Below the pieces are notes generated by a model. That model was not told where the DNA came from, searched no databases, and saw nothing but the letters and a program-made list of their open reading frames with translations. Below are positions 56,269 through 64,000 of a stretch of DNA of 64,000 bases, piece after piece. This DNA comes from Deuterostichococcus epilithicus (taxonomy: Eukaryota > Chlorophyta > Trebouxiophyceae > Prasiolales > Stichococcaceae): positions 868,001 to 932,000 of the forward strand of contig JAVTLE010000013.1 of assembly GCA_033439295.1 (NCBI GenBank), written 5' to 3'. The position numbers were made by a program, and so were the translations under genes. The stretch's first letter is position 1. Each line of letters begins with the position of its first letter.

Positions 56269-56654
56269 CGGCCTCGCGTCAAGCAGAAGCGCGCGTATTG
56301 TGAACGGAACCGACGACTCAGTCAGGCTCCGTGAATGCCATCGTCTGTAGTAACAAAAGGAGACGAAGACGAAGAGGAGGTGGAAAGTTGAAAAGTGACC
56401 CCGTATCCGCCGAGCAGTTCGTGAATCAAGCGACTGGATCCCCAGTTGCAGGGTTTGCTCCAACTCGTGTCGGTCCCGTTCGTCCTCGTTTTAGCTGCTT
56501 ACCCTTTCGGAGTCCTTTCTCACTTGCTTCACAAGCCCCTCTCTCCCCGCCCCTCTCTTTGCGAAACAGCAACTTGACGCGGTGAGACGCGAGACCGTCG
56601 CATTGTGGGACCGCTCTCAGCAGCGCACCCCTACTTGACTCTCTTTCAGCGCAG
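56269..56654. promoter_or_regulatory. Shared upstream region of the inverted paralogue pair
   Basis: The 386 bases between the two divergent ATGs should hold both promoters. A CT-rich tract at 56500-56560 and CTCTCTTTC near 56640 sit just before the plus-strand start. Confidence 0.45.
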
Positions 56655-57064
56655 ATGGCAGCGCGCCTGGCAGCGCCCAGGCTCGCGGGCTTGTCTCAGG
56701 CGGCCGAAACCCAAGTGCGCCGCGCCCAGACCGCGGCCACGCACCCAGCAACGGAGGCTGCACTGAGGGTGCGCGTCGCCTCCAGATCCTCCAGCTTGGT
56801 CATCATGCCGTTGAGAGCGTCAAGTCAGCAGTGTTCCGGGACTCACGGGCAGATGTGCTGCAGATCATCTTCGAAGACATGCCAGCGCCGCTGGTGACAG
56901 AACTCAGCCGCCCGACGCTGGACAGGACCGCCGTCGTGCTTGCCGCGGGGAAGGCGCTGGAGGACCTTGAGGCCCGCTTCAGGGAGCGCCTTGCGGAGAC
57001 AGAGCGGCAGATCGAATCGTGCAAGCGCCTGCTGCAGTCCGACCGCCACGAGGACGGTGCATGA
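56655..57064 (+). CDS. Small Ala-rich helical protein, paralogue of the broken minus-strand copy
   Basis: The ATG at 56655 gives MAARLAAPRLAGLSQAAETQ and RRAQTAATHP, closely matching the minus-strand copy. The second block is in another frame: ILQLGHHAVESVKSAVFRDS from 56786, then VLQIIFEDMPAPLVTELSRP, TLDRTAVVLAAGKALEDLEA and RLAETERQIESCKRLLQSDR, with TGA at 57062-57064. The blocks could be joined by an intron starting at GTGCGC (56769), but no acceptor in the right phase gives a normal intron length, so a frameshift is possible. The second block is a coiled-coil-like helix. Downstream pieces at 57310-57460 (YAKLSKQLHRRE, VETLDKLLDDTK) look similar and may be further exons. The function is unknown. 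Confidence 0.55.
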
Positions 57065-58169
57065 GTTTCAGTACCTGGTGAGACTGCACACGTGGCATGT
57101 CATGGTCGCTGGGATTTGCTCGTGCCGCCAACACCCATCATGGTGTGTCCAGCACCTCCAAAGCAGCTGCCGCCACACGTGTTCAAACGTGTCTCTGCAC
57201 CTAGTGAGCATGCATACGTGGCACCACCACAGCGTGCACAACTGCTCGTCGATACCAATTCAGAGGACGCATGTCTCAGGTGGCATGCTTGGCAAACATT
57301 GACTGCCACTCATGTGCTGTATCAGGTTCGTCGCCACCTATGCGAAGCTCTCTAAGCAGCTTCACCGGCGCGAGGCCGTCGATTAGCAGACTGCAATGGC
57401 ACAGGTGGAGACGCTCGACAAGCTGCTGGACGACACGAAGATCAATTGCCTTTGATGCGCCCTGACATATGTGACTTTTCTGCTGTATGTCCTACGTACG
57501 TCAATAGAGTCCACACTGGTGTCAGACATGTTCACTGTGCGTGCTGCGTCTCACTTCACATATGTCATGCACAGCTGGTATAAGCTGGCACCGTACGTCT
57601 GACAACCTGACTCAAGGTGCGGTAACATGTGAGCAAGACCCTGCATGGATGGCTGCCCTGGTGGTGCATGATATATCGGCCCAGTCGGCAGGCTCGCTTC
57701 CGGGAGCCACACCAATTTTACGTTGCATTGGCTGCAGGATATGGAGGATCTTTTCGATTTCGTGTGGTCCAGTCATAACTCGAGTGTCTCGACATCAGCG
57801 ACTCGAAAGCTAATCATGGACTTGAAGATGGTGTTCAAGTGCACGGTACAACAGAATGCTGCCGTTTGCAGAGAGTGCATGGCACTGGTGGTATTTACTT
57901 GGATCATCGTGATGAGGGTAGCAGGAACATTGCCAAAGCGGAGGCGCCGTCACAGCCTCGTGTAAATGACTGCGCGATCGCACAGATCGACAGTGCTCGA
58001 GTGCGCGTTGGCACTGCCCTGGCGCAGGACTCGAACATCGTTCACCATCTCCTGCGTGGCAGTTCATTTTCACTCACCGTGCGCTTTGCTCTGCTGCCCT
58101 CGAAACTCCAGGGACAACCCGCAGCCTGCAGTGGACTGGGCCTTGGCAGGCGCATGGATTACGTGCCAT
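57065..58169. other. Region between the small paralogue and the RecQ-like gene
   Basis: Helical, protein-like stretches occur at 57310-57460 and at about 57726-57830 (MEDLFDFVWS, RKLIMDLKMVF). They may belong to the plus-strand small gene, but no complete model closes. The repeated motif ATACGTGGCA / ACACGTGGCA lies at 57088-57225. Confidence 0.35.
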
Positions 58170-61100
58170 TCATGGATTGAAGCAGGTCACTGCACGCTGA
58201 CACTGCGTCCGATCAGAGATCAGGCTTGCCTGCAGTGCGGCCTGAAGCCGCCCCCGCCCATCTGCGCCGCCGAACACCGCCAGCAGCTGCTGTGCGTTCG
58301 CGCCGCCCGGCCGCCTCTGAAGGAATCCGTCCACGCCGTCCTGATGCAGGAGGCACGGTACTCAGTCTGGATGATTGGAACTGCATGTGCCAATGCTCGT
58401 CCACCCCTCAGCGACATCCAGGCGCGGCCAACGGGACACCGCAGCTGCCGGAATGACCTCCAGTCATGCACACGTCTCACGCAGGCCGGCGCACGGCATG
58501 CCAGGTGAGAGATCCGAGGTACCACCTGCAACAGCGCCAGAACCTCCGCTTCCGTCAGGCCTGCATTCGCCGGCTGCTGTGCTGGCTGCAGGGCCGGTCC
58601 TGCCGCAGGCTCGCCCGGCGGCCAGCCTGCTACGTTCTGCACTGCATCGGACGCAGGCTCCCGAGCCGCATCCCCGCTCGCCGCTCGCCCCGTAGCCGCT
58701 GCTCCCATCGCCGCGCCGTCCATGCCCGCCCGCCAGGCAGCCGCTGGCGCCGACTGCCGCCGTGCCGCCGCCTGCGCCGCTGCGTGCTGCGCCGCCTGCG
58801 GCACGTCTGTGCACGCCGCCGCCACGCCGGCGCCCTGGCCGGCGCCGGACTGCGGCACCTCCACCAGCGCTGGGCGCTTGGCGGCCGCGGGATTCGGCAG
58901 CGGCGCTGATGCGCGCTTGGCCTGCTTCCAGGCGCCCGGCGCACGCCGCGCCGGCACCACCCTGATGCCCGCGCCGGCCTGCACCCCGCCAGACGCCACT
59001 GGTGTGGGCACCAGGGTCTGCTGCGGGCCAGCCCGTCGGGACCCACCTCAGCGTGCGGCAGGGGACGCGTGACGCACAGACGACACCAGCTCCATGCAGT
59101 GCTTTCTGGCGATGCAGTTGCAGCCCTCACCAGTGGCGCAGGCTGCTGCTGCTGTGCATGGCCGGGCGCCGGCGCCTGCTGCAACATGGGGTCCGGCGCT
59201 CGGGCGGGCTGCGGCTGCTCCATCAGCGCGGCTGCCTGCTGCGAGTGACTGGCCGCTGACTCGTAGGACTCCCGGCCTGCTGCCAGCACGCACATACACA
59301 TGCTTCAGATGAAGCGTCTGCCAGACTTTGAGGCACGGGCTCCCTGATGGCAGACGCCTCTGCACACTACGGGCCACCCCAACCTCGTCACCGTCGATCG
59401 TCACGAGCACGCATGTGCTGCTGAGCTGTCGCTTGCTACGACGCTGCCAAAACATTTACGAACAGCAAGACATGGCGGGCGCGCCTGCAGTGGTGCAGGG
59501 CGGCAGGCCGCCACAGTCTTGCGAGGCGTCGCCGCCGCCGCAACCCTGCGATTGACGCTGGCCTGCCCAGTCGCCCAGCGTCAGCGCCATGTCGAAGTCG
59601 CCATCATCATCATCCTCCTGTTCATCCACCTGCATGTGGCAGCTGTGCGGCGTCAGCAAGCCCTGATGCACTGCACCGGGTCGAGCGTGCTCATCAGTTG
59701 GAGCACATGGTAATTGAAGAATTGCGACATCAGAAATGAGGGTGCCTTCAAATGCTGACCGATCCCGAGCAGAGTGCACACAGGTGCTCTGGTGCGCAGG
59801 ATGAAAAACCTTCAACACAACTCACGCATGCAAAGATGCCGCTCGCTGCAAGCGGGGTGGCCGCCGTCGGCTGTGAAGCACCTGACACCTGCGGTGCAGA
59901 GTTGCTGTCTCTCAGATGGACCGAGCAGATGACACGAACCGACTGCACTGCCATGCACAACGCTATTTGAGCAGTTCCAAACTGAGCTGTGGACAGGGTG
60001 GGGGAAGTCGCTGCAAACCAGGGCTGCTTGCCAGTATTGATGCACACCTTTGGCACCGCCGGCGCAGCTGCGCCGAACCACGCGGCGCCAGTATGCATGA
60101 GGGCGGCCACCACCTTGACCTGGCCATAGCTGACGTCTGCCGGCAACGACCGCTTGACGGCTCCGATGCCGCTGTCGCCCTTCTCACGGATGGCTGCAGC
60201 CAGGCAGAGCAAATGATTTGGGATGGGTGGACATTCGAATGCATCGCCTGTTCCGTGCATACACGGCTGAGGGCCCTTTCCGATGCTTCAACCCGGCGCC
60301 ATCGAGCTGCATTGTGTCACTACGCGGCTACGCTCCTCGTCGCCCCATCGGATGTGTAGTCCCTCCATCGTTCATGAGCTGCGCAGATGCAGCACAAGAC
60401 ACAAGACCGGCATGGCCCGGCCTCTGTCACTGCGGCTGGCAAGCGGGCGCACCTGCGGCTATGGTCTCCGCCTGCTGCTCGCACAGCTGTGCCTCGGCGA
60501 CGAGGCGGGGCACGTCCACCAGCAGCCCGCCCGCCAGCGCGTCCGCCAGGTGTCCCGTCACCGTCGCCTCCTGCGGATCGCAGTTGCCGGGGTTTGTCTT
60601 TGAGGGTTGCAGGTTTCAGGGTTGCGAAGGTCGTAGCCTGCGAATTCCTTAATGCCAGCCCTCGTAACGCAGTCTGCCAGGCACCAGCATGAGGTTGCCT
60701 CTCTTGGAGCACAACAGACTGCATTCATGCGGTGTCTTGCCTCTTATTATGCAGTGTCTTGCCTCTTGTTGTGGTGCACAGCGAAGCTTTTCGCTCAGAG
60801 CTACTCGACAGTGCGGGCCAGGGATGATGCGGTGGCAGCAAAGAGTCCGCTCCCACCTGGATTGGCTTCATGCGGTCCTTGGTGGCGATGGACGCGACGC
60901 TCTCCCCGGCGGCGAACCGCAGCTGCGATGCCACCTGCGGCTCCTGCAGAGAGGCAGAGGTATCACAATGGGTCAGGAAGGTAGGAAGGCAGGCACACTG
61001 GACACCTGATTGACTATGCGGCTGGCGTGCATCTGCAGATGGCGCTGATTAACGCAGCCATACGAAGCAGTGTGCGATCACCAGTGCGCACCTTGACTTC

Positions 61101-63980
61101 GCCCAGCAGTCCCGGCGCCACTGGAGTGGCCGCACCCTACAGATAGCACCACCATACTCGGTTCCGGCCTTGCCATGTGGTCGCAGGCACACATGTCATG
61201 CAGCTGCCGCAGCGACACCATCTCGTCGGCCGTGCAAACTAGGCATTCTCATCCTGCACTGCTCGGCAGGCAGGCAGGCCCACCGTGTTGCGGAAGCGGG
61301 CCCAGTCGCTGCTCGAGCGGTGCGCCGTCCGCCACTGCGTGCCCAGTGCCAGGCCTGAGGCGGCACAGAATTCCTCCACTGCCTTCACGAACGCCTGCAA
61401 GATGTCAGCTTCCACCAGTCTCAAACCGCGACCCGCTGTCGGACATTGTCTTCACCGTCTTGAGATCAAGCTTGGTCATGATACATCTAACAGCAGCGGT
61501 GGGGATGCAAGTTCCTCAATCCACATATTTGTGTCCGACTCAGCGATCGAGAGCCCCTGCAGTTCCGCACACAGGGCCCCATCTGCCCGCCGATGCGCAC
61601 CTCGCCATGCTGGCGCACAAAGGCATCGGAGCAGCCGCCGCAGGACTTGAGCTGCCCGATGGTGCCGGGACGCAGCGATGCAATGGAGGCGAGAGTGTAG
61701 TCGGACGCCAGGTGCGTTGGCGGCACACCTGTGCCGTCCGCCAGCTCCTGTGCAGTTGGCGACGAAGATAATCAGGGTCATACTTTACATTTAGGATATA
61801 GATTTTAGGAGCACACTTAATTGAGTTTCGCGAAGGCGGCATGCGCCTGTGGCGCATCTGGTTGTGGCAGGACGAGAAAGGCAGGGCCTTGCACGTTAGT
61901 TCAGCTACAAGCTCTGCCGGATCGCAGTTTCCGAGACTGGCGCTGGCCTCACATCCCTTGAGGCTGCAGACTGGGCACGCAGGTCTGATGGCCAGACAAG
62001 AGTGTGTGATACGAAGATGCAGCCCATGCGCCTGGCGCACCTGGCGCATTTATGATGTTCCCTGTTCGTGGCGATGCTCCGTTGAGCCTGGGATGTGAGG
62101 ACGTTAGTAGCAAAATCAGCTGCGCACCTGGCGCAGCTGCTGCAGGCACTCGAGCAGCTTCTGCTCCTCGCCCGAGCGAGCGTCGCGCAAGGCGCTGCGC
62201 GCCGCCTCGCGGTGCGCTGTTGCCGCGCTCGACGCCGCCGCCTGGCCGACACACAGGCGGCAACATTGGAGCAACACATCTGCAGGCCACACTGATGTGT
62301 GTACTGCCTGTAGGTCGCTGCCAATGGCCGGGCAGCCCAGAAAGTTCTGCTCCAATGCCGAGGTCGGGCCGCTGATCGAAATGCAGCTCTGTGCAGGCCA
62401 GCAGCGCGATGGCTGGCAGCTGTTGCCCAATGAGGTAAGGTGCAGGAGGTAAGGCAGCTGTGCCAGCGAGACGAGCAGGGACGCACCTGCTGTTCATCCT
62501 TCTCCATGTCGGCCGACACATCGAACATGAGCGGCGCGGACGACCGCAGCTCTGCAGCACCCTGTATGCGGCAAAACGACACAGCTGGCATGACAGCAGC
62601 GAATTGCCGTTGCGGCCTTAAGTTTCGAGGGACGTGTCGCCGTGTCTGCAGATTTTCAGACAGACTTTGGCATGGAGTCCGTCAATAGTGCTCGAACTGC
62701 GGAACGGCCCCACGTGCAACAGCAGGGGCCGGCCCATCTGCATCAGGAACACGCCCAGATCATCTTCCAGACCATATGCACCAGCACCTGGTTGGTAAGG
62801 GTGATGCTGCTGTAGGAGCCACGCGCGCCGGACTTCGACACCATGGCCACCAGGCCTCGCTCCAGCAGCATCCCCGACAGCGCCTGCACGAGTCTCACAA
62901 AGAGACAGTGATGCAATGTCACAGTTAGAACCGTGCATTTGTGATCTCGCACATACTTGCATGGCGCTAGCGGGCATTGCCCTGTGGTTGAGCTGCAGCA
63001 GGGTTGCAATGCCTAAGGTGCTTCAGCGGAGCGCCAGCGGCTTTGCCAACGCGCACCTTCCACCAGTCGGCGCCATGGGCCTTGCCGGCCCCGTGCAGCG
63101 ACATGCCGTCTGCAGCACGCAGCTGCGGCCAGACCACATGTTTTCAGCCAGAATGCAGACACACAGCAGGCCACCATATCTCGCGTGGAAAAGCAACATC
63201 CCTGCTTGTCTTTCTCGTCGTGCCATGCTCCGATGCACATCTGATGAGGACAGCCGGGCTTGGTGCTACATAATCATTTCCTGTGCACCTCCAGCATCCA
63301 GGGCAGCATGTCCTTGGCGGTGGATCCGCGCAGCAGGGCGACCGGCTTGCCGGCGCCGTAAAAGCCCTTGAGCGCCGCGACGGCGCCCAGCAGCAGCCGC
63401 GCCGGCGGCCCGAAATCGCGGCGACGGACCTGCCCGCTGGCGCGCCGGTCGCACGAGTCGCAGCCGCCTCTGCAGGCCGGGAGCAGCAGGGTCCAGGTTG
63501 CCAGCGCATTGCACGAGTGTAAAACAGGCACAAGTGTTTAGACAGCAGATGACAGCATTCTGGTCATCGGCTTCAGCGGCTGCTCTGCTCTGCTCGTGTA
63601 CACATTCTGACAATGAAGCTCATGCCCATCTGCTTGTTCGTGACCCGGCGCGGGCTTGACAACAAATGAACTGGTGGAAACCATGCTCACGTGCAGGACT
63701 GGCCGTCGGGCATGCTGCGCGGCGCGAAGAAGTTGACGACCAGACCATGGCGGCAGGCGGAGCTGTGGCAGTAGCTCTGCATGCGCTCCGAGCCCTCCTG
63801 GTACAGCCGCGCCGCTGTGCCGCTTATGGTGCCGATGCCCTGCGTCAAACGGGCGCCGGCATTTGCACTGGTCCGTACGATGTGACGTCACCATGCACCT
63901 CGTCGCAGGCCTGGCGCACCGCCTTCCAGACTCATTAAAGCTGCGCCAGTCATTCCAGCCAGTCAAAATGGAAGACATAC
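58170..63980 (-). CDS. RecQ/WRN-like DNA helicase, C-terminal half (RQC, HRDC, HTH), partial
   Basis: RecQ helicases unwind forks and recombination structures. The helicase core lies beyond the right edge. In transcription order: WKAVRQACDE near 63930; RLYQEGSERMQSYCHSSACR (63692-63836) and CDSCDRR (about 63290-63480) make the four-Cys RQC zinc site, with ARLLLGAVAALKGFYGAGKP and VALLRGSTAKDM. The winged helix is HGADWWK (about 63070) and LLERGLVAMVSKSGARGSYS (62800-62890). The HRDC domain covers EEQKLLECLQQLRQ (about 62130) and GVPPTHLASDYTLASIASL (61600-61755). A WRN-type C-terminal HTH runs SQLRFAAGESVASIATKDRM (60850-60940), TVTGHLADALAGGLLVDVPR (about 60460-60580) and KRSLPADVSYGQVKVVAALM (60100-60170). 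A Gln/Ala-rich linker (58500-59290) leads to AQQLLAVFGGADGRGRLQAA and a stop at 58170. Exon ends are approximate; the part after 59456 is less certain. Confidence 0.85.
60728..60771 (-). repeat. 22-bp tandem repeat in a RecQ-like intron
   Basis: Units 60728-60749 and 60750-60771 differ at three positions. They have no coding role. Confidence 0.8.
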
Positions 63981-64000
63981 GGATGCCAGGACGACACGCT

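Noticed and set aside
1-64000. Mobile elements, CRISPR arrays, bacterial operons, rRNA
   Set aside because: No transposase, reverse transcriptase, terminal repeats, spaced direct repeats or rRNA blocks were seen. tRNA genes could not be excluded by eye.

Overview
This window is nuclear DNA from a GC-rich, intron-dense eukaryote, most likely a chlorophyte green alga and plausibly a trebouxiophyte. The reasons are an algal/plant-type phytoene synthase, a DET2-type steroid 5-alpha-reductase, a plant-type BRAHMA remodeller with a DEAQ box, a plastid-type ACT-domain protein, and dense short GT-AG introns with CAG acceptors. There are no bacterial operons, CRISPR arrays, rRNA genes or recognisable transposons. 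Almost every long open frame is either an exon of one of about fifteen spliced genes or a shadow of one. The species assignment is inference; the gene assignments rest on motifs read in the translations.

Layout, left to right. VPS41 (HOPS subunit, minus, 3' end off the left edge) is divergent from phytoene synthase (plus, 5826-10096, 9 exons, 372 aa). A SET/MYND-like protein methyltransferase follows (minus, 11176 to about 15584), divergent from a DET2-like reductase (plus, to 17532). Next are a probable mitochondrial protein of unknown function (minus, 17921-18816), a long-chain acyl-CoA synthetase (minus, 19295-24043, 14 exons, 706 aa) and a membrane-anchored coiled-coil protein (minus, 24390-27044). 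On the plus strand comes a DDX31/DBP7 DEAD-box RNA helicase (27738-34051, 17 exons, 800 aa). A small protein with a cytidine-deaminase-like zinc signature follows (minus, 34573-35071). Then come an MBD4-like DNA glycosylase (plus, to 40171), a BRAHMA/SNF2 remodeller (plus, 41628-52152, 29 exons, 1402 aa) and a two-ACT-domain protein (plus, 52792-54595, 319 aa). The right end holds an inverted pair of small paralogues, one broken by an in-frame stop (55861-57064). Last is the C-terminal part of a RecQ/WRN-like helicase (minus, 58170 to the right edge; helicase core outside the window).

The genes are ordinary housekeeping and metabolic genes and do not form one pathway. Carotenoid entry (PSY), sterol reduction (DET2) and acyl activation (LACS) are the metabolic ones. 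MBD4, BRM, RecQ and the SET protein act on chromatin or DNA, and DDX31 acts on ribosome assembly.

The most unusual structure lies in the introns. At least seven times in six genes, a diverged copy of 25-55 nt of an exon edge sits 25-210 nt away; in most cases the real or ancestral splice site is carried along (PSY twice, BRM, VPS41 twice, DDX31, the mitochondrial gene). Two further copies are in frame within coding sequence (DET2, SET). I read these as local tandem duplications over splice junctions, leaving decoy or nascent exons. BRM also needs four GC-AG introns for a conserved reading frame, and carries its P-loop on a 21-nt microexon. Exon ends were worked out by hand from phase and motif agreement; for VPS41, the SET gene, the coiled-coil gene, MBD4 and RecQ they are approximate.
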